In this document: piece after piece, positions 40,296 to 48,653 of the stretch | Layout of the letters: each line of letters opens with the position of its first letter | Position numbering within the stretch: position 1 is the stretch's first letter | DNA from: Prochlorococcus marinus XMU1408 | GTDB taxonomy: Bacteria > Cyanobacteriota > Cyanobacteriia > PCC-6307 > Cyanobiaceae | Reading direction: 5' to 3' | Length of the DNA: 64,000 nucleotides | Assembly (NCBI RefSeq): GCF_003208055.1 | Contig: NZ_QJUE01000002.1 | Coordinates: 310,001-374,000, forward strand | Program-made: the position numbers and the translations under genes | Notes under the pieces: generated by a model | The model's database searches: none | What the model was told of the DNA's origin: nothing | Seen by the model: only the letters and a program-made list of their open reading frames with translations

Positions 40296-41567
40296 TTGAC
40301 CAATCTCAAGAATTTAAGAGGAATGGTAGATCTTTTACCCGCTCAAAGTAGGGGCTGGCAGAAGGTTGAATCAATTGCCCTCAAGCATTTTAGTCGAGCT
40401 GGATTGCAAGAAATTAGAACACCGATCATTGAACAAACTGAATTGTTTTTAAGGGGCATTGGCGAAAACACCGATGTTGTGGGCAAGGAAATGTACAACT
40501 TTCAAGATAGAGGAGGTCGATTGTGCACTCTGAGACCTGAAGGTACAGCTTCTGTTGCAAGGTCTATTGTTCAGCACGGATTATTAAATAATGGTCCTCA
40601 AAGGCTCTGGTATAGAGGACCAATGTTTCGTTACGAGCGTCCTCAAGCAGGAAGACAAAGGCAGTTTCATCAGATTGGAGTGGAGTTTGTTGGATTGGCT
40701 TCAGTTATGAGTGACGCTGAGGTTATTTCAATTGGTTGGGATTTTTTAAAAGCTGTCGGCCTAAATGATTTGACCTTAGAACTTAATAGCCTTGGAAGTA
40801 ATGAAGACAGAAATATTTTCAAAGAAAAGTTGAAAGATTGGCTAAATCAGAGATTTGATTTGTTAGATGAAGATTCTCAGAAAAGAATTAATGTTAATCC
40901 TTTGAGAATATTAGATAGTAAAAATAATTCTACAAAAGAACTTTTATATGAAGCTCCTTCTTTAAGTGAATTTTTATCTAAGGAGAGTAAAACTAGATTT
41001 GATTGTTTACAGGAATCGCTAGATAATCTAAATATCCCATTTAAAATAAATACTAATTTAGTAAGGGGACTTGATTATTATTCTCATACGGCTTTTGAAA
41101 TAACAAGTGATCATCTTGGATCTCAAGCAACAGTTTGTGGAGGAGGTCGTTACGATGGATTAATAAGCGAATTGGGGGGACCTAAAGCACCTTCAATTGG
41201 TTGGGCAATTGGAATGGAAAGATTGATAATTCTAGCCGGAGATAAAATTTTGCATTCAGAATCTCCGGATGTTTATGTAATTCATAGAGGTGCAAATGCG
41301 GAAAAACTTGCTTTGAATATTACTTGTCAGTTAAGATCAGCTAATCTAACTGTTGAATTGGACTACTCAGGCTCATCTTTTTCTAAACAATTCAAACGAG
41401 CAGATAAAAGTATGGCTAAATGGGCAATAGTTATAGGTGAGGAGGAGGTATCAAAAGGACAATTCTCGATGAAGAAATTAAGAGACAATGAAAATGAAGT
41501 AGGTATTAGTCAATATATTTTTTTAAGAGAAGAGATAGATCAGTTAATTAAAAAATTGATTGATTAA
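40296..41567 (+). CDS. hisS: Histidyl-tRNA synthetase
   Basis: HisS charges tRNA-His. The 423-residue class II enzyme shows '[21 protein letters not shown]', abridged, '[13 protein letters not shown]', '[19 protein letters not shown]', '[13 protein letters not shown]' and 'CGGGRYDGL'. It starts at TTG 40296 ('[15 protein letters not shown]'), the only plausible codon there. A 12-bp palindrome, GTTTACGTAAAC, lies 44 bases upstream at 40241-40252; its role, if any, is unknown. Confidence 0.95.
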   Translation: MTNLKNLRGMVDLLPAQSRGWQKVESIALKHFSRAGLQEIRTPIIEQTELFLRGIGENTDVVGKEMYNFQDRGGRLCTLRPEGTASVARSIVQHGLLNNGPQRLWYRGPMFRYERPQAGRQRQFHQIGVEFVGLASVMSDAEVISIGWDFLKAVGLNDLTLELNSLGSNEDRNIFKEKLKDWLNQRFDLLDEDSQKRINVNPLRILDSKNNSTKELLYEAPSLSEFLSKESKTRFDCLQESLDNLNIPFKINTNLVRGLDYYSHTAFEITSDHLGSQATVCGGGRYDGLISELGGPKAPSIGWAIGMERLIILAGDKILHSESPDVYVIHRGANAEKLALNITCQLRSANLTVELDYSGSSFSKQFKRADKSMAKWAIVIGEEEVSKGQFSMKKLRDNENEVGISQYIFLREEIDQLIKKLID

Positions 41568-41588
41568 TAAAATGATTGTTTGTTTAAA

Positions 41589-42992
41589 ATGAGCTCTATT
41601 AAAATCCGAAAAATTTGTTGCATTGGCGCTGGTTACGTTGGTGGCCCTACCATGTCTGTTATTGCAGATAAATGCCCTGATTTGGAAGTAAGGGTTGTTG
41701 ATATAAATAAAGAAAGGATTGCTGCTTGGAATGATTCTGATTTAACTAAATTACCAATATTTGAGCCTGGATTAGATCAGATAATTTCAAGGACAAGAGG
41801 TCGAAATCTGTTCTTTAGTTCAGAAATGGAAAAGTCAATATCTGAAGCCGACATGATATTTATATCAGTTAATACTCCAACAAAAACAAAAGGTCTTGGG
41901 GCTGGTAAAGCAAGTGATCTAAGTTGGGTAGAAGCAAGCGCAAGGCAAGTCGCTAAATTTGCAAATGGACACACAATCGTAATAGAAAAAAGCACGCTTC
42001 CAGTTCGTACTGCACAAGCAATAAAAGAAATACTTAAGTCATCAAATTTAAAGAATCAAAAGAATCAAGTCTCAAAAACTTTTTCCGTTTTATCTAATCC
42101 TGAATTCTTGGCAGAAGGAACCGCAATAAATGATTTGGAAAAACCTGACAGAGTTTTAATTGGTGGAGAAGATCCTGCCGCAATAAATGCTTTAGTAAAC
42201 ATTTATTTGAATTGGGTTCCTAGTGAACAAATAATTTGTACTAATTTATGGAGCAGCGAGCTTTCAAAATTAGCTGCTAATGCCTTTTTGGCTCAACGGA
42301 TCAGTTCCATTAATTCTATTTCAGCCTTTTGTGAAGCGACGGGCGCTGATATTCAGGAGGTAGCAAAAGCGATAGGAACTGATAAAAGAATAGGAAATCA
42401 ATTCTTAAGTGCTGGTCCAGGATTTGGGGGCAGTTGCTTTAAAAAAGACATTTTGAATTTAGTTTATTTAAGTGAGTATTTTGGTTTGCCAGAGGTTGCA
42501 AATTATTGGAATCAAGTTGTGCTCCTGAATACTTGGCAACAAGATAGAATATATAAAATTGTTCTTGAAAAACTTTTTGGTACTGTTAATGGTAAAAATA
42601 TAGCAATACTTGGATTCTCTTTTAAGGCAAACACAAATGATACGCGTGAATCGCCTGCTATAAGGATTGCTAGTGATTTGCTAGAAGAAGGTGCTCTTCT
42701 TTCGATTTATGACCCTAAGGTTTCATTTGAGAGAATAAAAGAAGATTTTGAAAAATTTTCTTTTAATAATCAAGGAATTTGGAAAATGGCAAATTCAATA
42801 CCAGATGCATTGAAAAATGTAGACGCAGTTCTAATTCTGACTGCATGGGATGAATTCTTTGGTCTTGATTGGAATTATTTAGCTTCTTTAATGAGATCAC
42901 CAGCTTGGGTGTTTGATACAAGATCAGTTGTCAATCGACAAGAAATAGAAAAAACAGATTTGAATTTGTGGAAGTTGGGCGAGGGGAGCTAA
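41589..42992 (+). CDS. ugd: UDP-glucose 6-dehydrogenase, animal/plant-like
   Basis: Oxidises UDP-glucose to UDP-glucuronate for surface polysaccharides. ATG 41589 gives 467 residues; an upstream TTG at 41580 adds three. NAD-binding 'GAGYVGGP' is at residues 13-20 and the catalytic cysteine is C283 in 'GFGGSCFKKD'. Stretches such as 'FISVNTPTKTKGLG', 'EKSTLPVRTAQAI' and 'SNPEFLAEGTAINDL' follow the eukaryotic UGDH pattern (human C276) rather than E. coli Ugd, which is shorter. It begins 21 bases after hisS. Horizontal origin is possible; phylogeny would decide. Confidence 0.92.
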   Translation: MSSIKIRKICCIGAGYVGGPTMSVIADKCPDLEVRVVDINKERIAAWNDSDLTKLPIFEPGLDQIISRTRGRNLFFSSEMEKSISEADMIFISVNTPTKTKGLGAGKASDLSWVEASARQVAKFANGHTIVIEKSTLPVRTAQAIKEILKSSNLKNQKNQVSKTFSVLSNPEFLAEGTAINDLEKPDRVLIGGEDPAAINALVNIYLNWVPSEQIICTNLWSSELSKLAANAFLAQRISSINSISAFCEATGADIQEVAKAIGTDKRIGNQFLSAGPGFGGSCFKKDILNLVYLSEYFGLPEVANYWNQVVLLNTWQQDRIYKIVLEKLFGTVNGKNIAILGFSFKANTNDTRESPAIRIASDLLEEGALLSIYDPKVSFERIKEDFEKFSFNNQGIWKMANSIPDALKNVDAVLILTAWDEFFGLDWNYLASLMRSPAWVFDTRSVVNRQEIEKTDLNLWKLGEGS

Positions 42993-43081
42993 AGTATCCA
43001 TAATGAGATTTTATGGCTGTGATGAGTCATTAAAAATATGAAAATTCGTTTGATGTTTACAAATTTTTTTAATATATAAAG

Positions 43082-43288
43082 ATGTTCTTTAAATTTATTT
43101 TCAAAAGAAAGACAAAAAACTTTCAAGAAAAAAGAAAAGATAAATTTGATATAAATAATTGGATGGATTTAACTAAAGATGAGAGACTTGAAATAGATTC
43201 TAAGGAAAAGGATGAGTCAATGAGAAAAAAAAAGGCATTGTTAAAAAATATTAGAGAAGAATATGTTAAAATGAAGAATAAAAAATAA
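43082..43288 (+). CDS. Short lysine-rich protein, unknown
   Basis: A 68-residue protein, very rich in Lys, Glu and Asp ('KRKTKNFQEKRKDKF', 'SKEKDESMRKKKALLKNIREE'), likely alpha-helical or disordered, without signal peptide. It starts with ATG 43082, seven bases after an AT-rich box. Low-complexity composition in AT-rich DNA makes accidental ORFs easy, so I am unsure it is made. It lies in a run of short ORFs (43082, 43355, 43820) between ugd and pcb. Confidence 0.4.
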   Translation: MFFKFIFKRKTKNFQEKRKDKFDINNWMDLTKDERLEIDSKEKDESMRKKKALLKNIREEYVKMKNKK

Positions 43289-43354
43289 AGAAAAAATGGT
43301 TATAAAAGATTATGCAAAAAAATCTAAAATATATGATTCAATTAGATTATTTTT

Positions 43355-43681
43355 ATGAATTGGCCTCCATTTAAAGCATGGACTTGTAGGTATGAAGTTG
43401 AGGGACACAGCCATTTTGTTGCTATAAACTATGGTGGTAAACATCAAGATAGATGGGTTCTCTTGATGTCTGTTCTAGATTCTAGTGTAGTATTAAAAGT
43501 TCCTTGGTTAGAATTAGATGACCTACTTTATTGGGAATGCGGTTGGAGCCCAAAACCTTCTAAATTAGTTAACAATAAAACTAAAATAAAAACTACTAAT
43601 TGTATACATCTATCTATTGATTCAGGATTAACTATACCAATTACTAAAGATAGTATTAGACCTTGGTTTAATACTATATAA
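43355..43681 (+). CDS. Small conserved-looking protein, unknown
   Basis: A 108-residue soluble protein with normal amino acid composition and many aromatic residues ('MNWPPFKAWTCRYEVEGHSH', 'INYGGKHQDRWVLLMSVLD', 'LYWECGWSPKP'). No motif known to me is present. It starts at ATG 43355; the 66 bp before it are AT-rich. Its balanced composition in an AT-rich area speaks for a real gene. Homologues in other Prochlorococcus would be expected. Function unknown. Confidence 0.6.
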   Translation: MNWPPFKAWTCRYEVEGHSHFVAINYGGKHQDRWVLLMSVLDSSVVLKVPWLELDDLLYWECGWSPKPSKLVNNKTKIKTTNCIHLSIDSGLTIPITKDSIRPWFNTI

Positions 43682-43819
43682 ATCTTATTCGATAAAAGAC
43701 TTCAATTAAATCTAATAAAAAATTAATTTTAAACTTTGTTTGAAATCTAATAAAGTGCGCAAACTATCTTTCTTTTCTTAACTTTTGATGATAAAAAAAA
43801 GATACTGACTTGTTTAAGC

Positions 43820-44062
43820 ATGACAGAATCTTCTATGTGGTTATCAGGAAAAGAAGCTAGTGATGCTTTAAGAGTCGATGAGAAAACTTTAGAAATATTG
43901 AGAGAGAGGGGCTATTTAAAGCCAGGAAATCACTGGAAAAGTTCAAATGATCCTGAACAATTGCCTTGGAATCCAAAGGCTTTTTATCAAATAAGTGGAT
44001 GCAAAAGAATTATTGAATATTTGAAGGATAATTATAGTTCTATTGATCAAATAGCAGCTTAA
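43820..44062 (+). CDS. Small helix-turn-helix (excisionase/MerR-like) protein
   Basis: An 80-residue protein whose first half ('WLSGKEASDALRVDEKTLEI', 'LRERGYLKPGNHW') resembles the winged-HTH of excisionases and MerR-type regulators: a helix, a turn at 'VDEK', a recognition helix, then a GYL wing. 'PWNPKAFYQISG' follows. It could regulate nearby genes or be the remnant of a mobile element; no integrase is near. I did not find matching direct repeats at an insertion site. ATG 43820 is the start. Confidence 0.6.
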   Translation: MTESSMWLSGKEASDALRVDEKTLEILRERGYLKPGNHWKSSNDPEQLPWNPKAFYQISGCKRIIEYLKDNYSSIDQIAA

Positions 44063-44112
44063 GCAGGAAATTAAAGGAATTTAAATCATTCAATATTTAG
44101 AGTGTTAATTCT

Positions 44113-44277
44113 TCATGCTACTAAATTTTCATCTTTACAGTCTTTAATAGATGACTCTAGGATGGGATAAAGAGAAATCATTTTTCCGTATTCCGGAGAT
44201 GTTCTATAAAAGTTTGCTTTTTTTCTATAGTGGTCTTCTGTCTCCATTTCTAGGCTATTAATTCGTTGGAAGTTCAT
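44113..44277 (-). CDS. Putative 54-residue protein upstream of pcb
   Basis: A frame read on the minus strand from ATG 44277 to TGA 44115-44113 gives 54 residues with balanced composition: 'MNFQRINSLEMETEDHYRKK', then 'ANFYRTSPEYGKMISLYPIL'. It is soluble, charged, with no motif I know. Its amino acid mix (Tyr, Pro, Met, Asp, Glu) is not what random AT-rich DNA usually yields. A ribosome binding site is weak. It lies antisense to the start of the long region between the HTH gene and pcb. Real status needs conservation data. Confidence 0.45.
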   Translation of the reverse strand: MNFQRINSLEMETEDHYRKKANFYRTSPEYGKMISLYPILESSIKDCKDENLVA

Positions 44278-44652
44278 GATGCCGATCTTTATGTATTTAA
44301 TTGTTTGATAGTTGTAAATAAAGACAGCAAATTGATCTTTTATATTAATTACATATTTCCGTGTATTTATATGGATTTTGAGGCTTGATTGGTTTCGATT
44401 GCCTGATATGAGTTTTATTTATGTATCAATTAATTCTTTAATTAAAAAATTCTTCTGAAGTTTTTCCTGATTTTATTTTGTTATTAACCCTACATAGTCT
44501 GTTTTTTTTGTATTTGAAAAACTTCCTTTTTGAATTATTTTTAGCTGTCTTTGGATTTAAATAATAAAAAAAATTTACAGATTCTTTCTCTTACATGAGT
44601 ATTTGGTGTATTTGCAGTAACCTCAGATCGGTTTTGAAAAATAGCACTTCTA
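44278..44652 (+). other. Long AT-rich leader before pcb
   Basis: 375 bases without a gene on either strand that I can support. It contains several T-runs and A/T-only blocks and no strong Shine-Dalgarno before the pcb ATG (the preceding bases are TTTGAAAAATAGCACTTCTA). It probably holds the pcb promoter and an untranslated leader; I could not locate a convincing -35/-10 pair or hairpin. Long leaders are common for highly expressed antenna genes. Confidence 0.4.
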
Positions 44653-45705
44653 ATGCAGACCTATGGAAATTCAGCCGTCACCTACGGGTGGTGGGCTGGT
44701 AACTCAGGGGTCACCAACCGTTCAGGCAAATTTATTGCTGCACATGCCGCTCATACCGGTTTGATTGCTTTCTGGGCTGGTGCCTTCACGTTATTTGAAT
44801 TGGCTCGATTTGACCCTTCCGTACCAATGGGTCATCAGCCTTTAATTGCGCTTCCTCATTTAGCAGCTTTGGGTATAGGTTTCGATGAAACTGGAGCCTT
44901 TGTTGGTGGAAGTGCGGTTGTCGCAGTAGCTGTGTGTCATCTAGTTGGATCCATGGCTTATGGGGCAGGTGGATTGATGCACTCTCTTCTTTTCTCAAGT
45001 GACATGCAGGAATCTTCTGTGCCACAGGCCAGAAAATTCAAGCTTGAATGGGACAACCCTGATAACCAGACTTTCATACTTGGACATCATTTGATTTTCT
45101 TCGGTGTTGCATGTATTTGGTTTGTTGAATGGGCGCGAATTCATGGAATCTACGATCCTGCTATTGGTGCTATTCGTCAGGTTGAATACGACCTAAACTT
45201 GAGTCATATCTGGGATCATCAGTTTGATTTTCTAACTATTGATAGTTTGGAAGATGTTATGGGAGGTCATGCATTTTTGGCTTTCTTGGAAATAACTGGT
45301 GGTGCATTCCATATCGCTACTAAGCAAGTTGGAGAATATACGAAGTTCAAAGGAGCTGGTCTTCTCTCTGCAGAAGCTATTCTTTCTTGGTCATTAGCTG
45401 GTATTGGCTGGATGGCAGTAGTTGCAGCATTCTGGTGCGCACAAAATACTACTGTTTACCCTGTTGAATGGTTTGGTGAACCATTAGCACTTAAATTTGG
45501 TATTTCTCCTTATTGGGTAGATACGGTTGATCTTCCTAATGGAGCTCATACTTCTCGCGCTTGGTTATCTAATGTTCATTATTACTTTGGATTCTTCTTT
45601 ATCCAAGGTCATCTATGGCATGCTCTTAGGGCAATGGGATTCGATTTCAAACGAGTAACGAATGCTTTAAGCAACCTTGATACTGCTTCAGTTTCATTAA
45701 AGTAG
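44653..45705 (+). CDS. pcb: Prochlorophyte chlorophyll a/b-binding antenna protein
   Basis: Pcb is the main thylakoid light-harvesting protein of Prochlorococcus, binding divinyl chlorophylls a and b; it is related to CP43 and IsiA with six membrane helices. The 350 residues start 'MQTYGNSAVTYGWWAGNSGV', then show 'HAAHTGLIAFWAGAFTLFEL', 'VCHLVGSMAYGAGGLMHSL', 'GHHLIFFGVACIWFVEWARIHG' abridged, 'GGHAFLAFLEITGGAFHI' and a C-terminal 'VHYYFGFFFIQGHLWHALRA'. Conserved His residues bind chlorophyll. The gene stands alone, with its own leader and terminator. Which Pcb paralogue it is cannot be said from the window. Confidence 0.96.
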   Translation: MQTYGNSAVTYGWWAGNSGVTNRSGKFIAAHAAHTGLIAFWAGAFTLFELARFDPSVPMGHQPLIALPHLAALGIGFDETGAFVGGSAVVAVAVCHLVGSMAYGAGGLMHSLLFSSDMQESSVPQARKFKLEWDNPDNQTFILGHHLIFFGVACIWFVEWARIHGIYDPAIGAIRQVEYDLNLSHIWDHQFDFLTIDSLEDVMGGHAFLAFLEITGGAFHIATKQVGEYTKFKGAGLLSAEAILSWSLAGIGWMAVVAAFWCAQNTTVYPVEWFGEPLALKFGISPYWVDTVDLPNGAHTSRAWLSNVHYYFGFFFIQGHLWHALRAMGFDFKRVTNALSNLDTASVSLK

Positions 45706-45725
45706 TTAATTAAATTTAACTCAAT

Positions 45726-45756
45726 AAAAAAGCCCCACTTTTGTTGGGGCTTTTTT
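45726..45756 (+). terminator. Strong Rho-independent terminator of pcb
   Basis: AAAAAAGCCCCA (45726-45737) and TGGGGCTTTTTT (45745-45756) form a perfect 12-bp stem around a seven-base loop, with the six T serving as the U-tract. It begins 21 bases after the pcb stop, the clearest terminator in the window, as expected for a very abundant mRNA. Confidence 0.93.
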
Positions 45757-46106
45757 ATTGGATGCTTTTTCCTTCTTCAGACTTAAGTGATATTTTTTAA
45801 TTGGAAAAATCAGAGTTAAGTTTTAGTAAAATAAGAAAATAGATTTAATATTAAAATTTTTTGGTTTACTCAATCTTTTAACCAATTATTATTTGATTCG
45901 GTTGAGAGGTGTTGAATTAGTTATTCAAGAATTAAATTTTATTGACTTAAAGTTCTCCTCCTATTTATCTAATATTAACTAATACTTGATTCAAGTAAAT
46001 GACTTAATTGAGATATAATAAGAATCTAATTTCCTTTCTATATAAAATATTAGTATGAGATAATATTTTTGAGTTGTTTCATTTATTTCCTTTATCGAAT
46101 TAATTG
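45757..46106 (+). other. Gene-poor AT-rich spacer
   Basis: About 350 bases with no supported gene on either strand. It is A/T-rich, with short stops in all frames. The last 80 bases contain TATA-like boxes that may serve the downstream GltS-type gene, but I cannot assign a promoter with confidence. Confidence 0.4.
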
Positions 46107-47492
46107 ATGAGTCAGTTGTTTTTTGGTTTTGAAGACCTATATAAAATTAATGCAATCCCAACTTTATTCCTCTCTTTAGGCTTGCTTGGAATTATAGGGA
46201 TTCTTCTAACACTTGGAAGAAGATTAGATTCTGCAATGAAGTTGGAGAGATTTGGTATTCCAATAGCTCTTTTAGTTGGAGCAATTGGTTTTTTAATTGG
46301 TCCTTATGGACCTTTTTCATTATTACCAGAGAGGGTTTTGAATACTTGGATGCAATTACCAACTCCTTTGCTTACATTGGTTTTTGCAACTTTGATGCTA
46401 GGGAGACCCATCCCTAAACTAAGTGGCTTATGGCAACCAGTAGCATCTCAGGCATTATTGGGGCTTCTACTTGGTTTTGGTCAATATGTTGTAGGAGGAA
46501 TAATTGTTTTGTTATTTTTGCTGCCTTATTTAGGGGTGGATCCATTAATGGGATGCATTATTGAAGTTGGTTTTGAAGGCGGTCATGGGGCTGCTGCAAT
46601 TATGGGGGAAAGTTTTAGAAAATTAGGCTTTCCTGAGGGATTAGATTTAGGCTTCGCAATGGCTACTGTCGGCTTACTTGCTTCTACGTTGCTTGGAAGT
46701 GGATTAGTTGTTCTAGGTAGGTTTTTTGGATGGTTGGTTCCTGCTGATAAAGAGATCAAAAATGATTTAAGCGTCGTCGATCTAGAATTCAAAACAATTG
46801 AACAATTTAAGTTGCTTTTATATAATTTTGCTTTTGCAGGATTAGCTGTATTGGTTGGTATCTTTTTGCTCTATTGTTTAAGGTTTTCTTCTATGTATAT
46901 GGGTGAAATAAGTAAACAGGTTATATTAGCTTTTCCAGTCTTTCCATTGGCTTTAATGGGATCATTCTTTATAAGGTTTGTCTTAGAAAAGTCTAAAAAC
47001 ACAAAATTAGTTTCATCTCTTTTTCAACGTGAGATTGGAATACTTTCCACGGATTTACTTATAATTACAGCTATGGCTGGATTGAATTTACCATTGCTAG
47101 TTAACTATTGGTTACCTATAAGTCTCTTAGCAATTGGTGGATTGATTTGGAACCTTGCAGGGATGTTGATTTTTTCTAGATTGTTTTTTAGAGAAGAGTG
47201 GTTTGAAAGATCAATCGCAGAGTTTGGTAATTCGACAGGAGTTGCTGCTAGTGGATTATTACTTTTGAGATTAGCTGATCCAAGAAATACCACTCAAACC
47301 TTACCTGTATTTTCTATTAAACAATTATTTCTTCAACCACTGCTTTCAGGTGGTTTAATTACTGTAATAGCCCCTTTATTTATTAGTAATTTTGGGCTTA
47401 AAGGATGGACAGAATTTTGTGGATTAATTTCATTATCTTTATGTGCGGTAGCAATATCTCTACAGTCGAAATATACAAAAGCTTCAGCATGA
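46107..47492 (+). CDS. Sodium/glutamate symporter family protein (GltS-like)
   Basis: A 461-residue membrane protein with about ten or eleven hydrophobic segments. The twin glycine-rich signature of the GltS family is visible: 'GFEGGHGAAAIMG' around residue 158 and 'FGNSTGVAASGLLLLRLADP' near the C-terminus, at the two pseudo-repeat positions. Such proteins take up glutamate with sodium in E. coli; here the loop differs, with an A where GltS has T, so the substrate may be another anion. The start ATG 46107 follows a TTG at 46104. The substrate is inferred from family. Confidence 0.8.
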   Translation: MSQLFFGFEDLYKINAIPTLFLSLGLLGIIGILLTLGRRLDSAMKLERFGIPIALLVGAIGFLIGPYGPFSLLPERVLNTWMQLPTPLLTLVFATLMLGRPIPKLSGLWQPVASQALLGLLLGFGQYVVGGIIVLLFLLPYLGVDPLMGCIIEVGFEGGHGAAAIMGESFRKLGFPEGLDLGFAMATVGLLASTLLGSGLVVLGRFFGWLVPADKEIKNDLSVVDLEFKTIEQFKLLLYNFAFAGLAVLVGIFLLYCLRFSSMYMGEISKQVILAFPVFPLALMGSFFIRFVLEKSKNTKLVSSLFQREIGILSTDLLIITAMAGLNLPLLVNYWLPISLLAIGGLIWNLAGMLIFSRLFFREEWFERSIAEFGNSTGVAASGLLLLRLADPRNTTQTLPVFSIKQLFLQPLLSGGLITVIAPLFISNFGLKGWTEFCGLISLSLCAVAISLQSKYTKASA

Positions 47493-47563
47493 CAATTAAG
47501 ACACTTAAGAAAAGTTATAATCTATATAAAATATTATTTTAATTAACTATTAGTTTTTTTAAT

Positions 47564-47821
47564 ATGAACCGACAAATCTACAAAGATATTCCTCCTCAAG
47601 AATTAAAAGAAAAATGGTTTAAAAGTCATCTTTTAGGTAAAGAGGTTGAATTAAGAGAACTCTATGAATTACCTCAGGATCAGTTGGATTTAATCATGGC
47701 AGAAACTGCTGAGTTTAGAAGTGATATTGGAAACAGAGATAGGAATCTAGGGAAATTTTGTACGGCTGGTTATTTTTTAGAATTATCAAGAATTATTGAT
47801 AAAAGAAGGGCTTCAGAATAA
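47564..47821 (+). CDS. Small conserved-looking soluble protein, unknown
   Basis: An 85-residue protein, charged and probably helical: 'YKDIPPQELKEKWFKSHLLG', 'VELRELYELPQDQLDLIMA', 'GYFLELSRIIDKRRASE'. No motif is recognised. ATG 47564. It lies alone between the GltS-type gene and a convergent GST, separated from the latter by 18 bases. Its regular pattern suggests a real gene of the picocyanobacterial accessory set. Confidence 0.6.
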   Translation: MNRQIYKDIPPQELKEKWFKSHLLGKEVELRELYELPQDQLDLIMAETAEFRSDIGNRDRNLGKFCTAGYFLELSRIIDKRRASE

Positions 47822-47839
47822 TTTTGAATTCTGTCTACT

Positions 47840-48505
47840 TCATTGTCCAAAAAATATTGGTTTGCTTTCCTTATCCCAAGGCTTATTTTTCTTCATTACA
47901 ATATGATATTTCTCGTGATTTAAAAAATAATTTAACCAATTCCTTAAGAATTCAATCTCATGATTTTGATCAAATCTTGAGATGTCAGCTATTCTAAATT
48001 GTCTTATAAATGGCCATATAGCCCAGTCAGCAATGCTTTCTTTGGCATCAACAAGAAAAAGTGGCTTCCCTTTATTTGAAAAGCTTTTTAATCTATTATT
48101 TAATGATAAAAGTATTTCATAACAAGCATCCCTATGAGTTTTTAATTCTTGATAGTTGAATCTAGACGCATATTTATATCGATCTAAATGATATTTAAAT
48201 TCTTTATCATTTAGATCGATAAGACTAAGTATTTCTTGTGATTTACAATTTTTAAATAATAATGCATCCATATTTGATTCTTTCAAACTCCAGATCATAA
48301 TGTCTATGCTCTCATCAATTACTTGATTTAAGCTTGTCTTTAATACAGGTACAGTTGCCTTCTTAGAAATCTCAATTAATTCAATAGGTTTCTTCTTTAA
48401 ATCTACCTCTCTTAACTCAACCAATTGATTTGTATTTAATAAAGCCCATCTAGCTCTGATCGCATAGGGACATCTTCTGAAGCTATAAAGAATATTGTGC
48501 TTCAT
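47840..48505 (-). CDS. Glutathione S-transferase-like protein
   Basis: A 221-residue protein with an N-terminal thioredoxin-like GST domain: 'YSFRRCPYAIRARWAL' (C12 in the CPYA motif), 'KATVPVLKT' with the cis-proline, and 'VIDESIDIMIW' for glutathione binding. The C-terminal domain is helical. The cysteine class suggests omega- or glutaredoxin-like reductase or dehalogenase roles rather than classic conjugation; this is inference. ATG 48505. Its promoter lies in a 148-bp spacer that carries a large inverted repeat. Confidence 0.82.
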   Translation of the reverse strand: MKHNILYSFRRCPYAIRARWALLNTNQLVELREVDLKKKPIELIEISKKATVPVLKTSLNQVIDESIDIMIWSLKESNMDALLFKNCKSQEILSLIDLNDKEFKYHLDRYKYASRFNYQELKTHRDACYEILLSLNNRLKSFSNKGKPLFLVDAKESIADWAIWPFIRQFRIADISRFDQNHEIEFLRNWLNYFLNHEKYHIVMKKNKPWDKESKPIFFGQ

Positions 48506-48560
48506 AACTTTCCTGTTAAGATCATATTGTGAGCTTTTTAAATGTATGATTATTCAATCC

Positions 48561-48609
48561 TAAATAGTAAATAGGATATACTCTATAAGTATATCCTATT
48601 TACTATTTA
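48561..48609. repeat. Perfect 22-bp inverted repeat with 5-nt loop
   Basis: Positions 48561-48582 and 48588-48609 are exact reverse complements with a CTATA loop; the left arm starts TAAATAGTAAATAGG and ends in ATACT. On the plus strand the right arm is followed by a T run (48610-48616), so it could act as a terminator for plus-strand RNA, though no gene ends just upstream on that strand. It lies in the spacer between the divergent GST and GIY-YIG genes. It may be an operator, a processed RNA or a mobile remnant. Confidence 0.85.
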
Positions 48610-48653
48610 TTTTTTTATATTCCTCAAGTTTCATTTATTAAAAAAATTCAATC

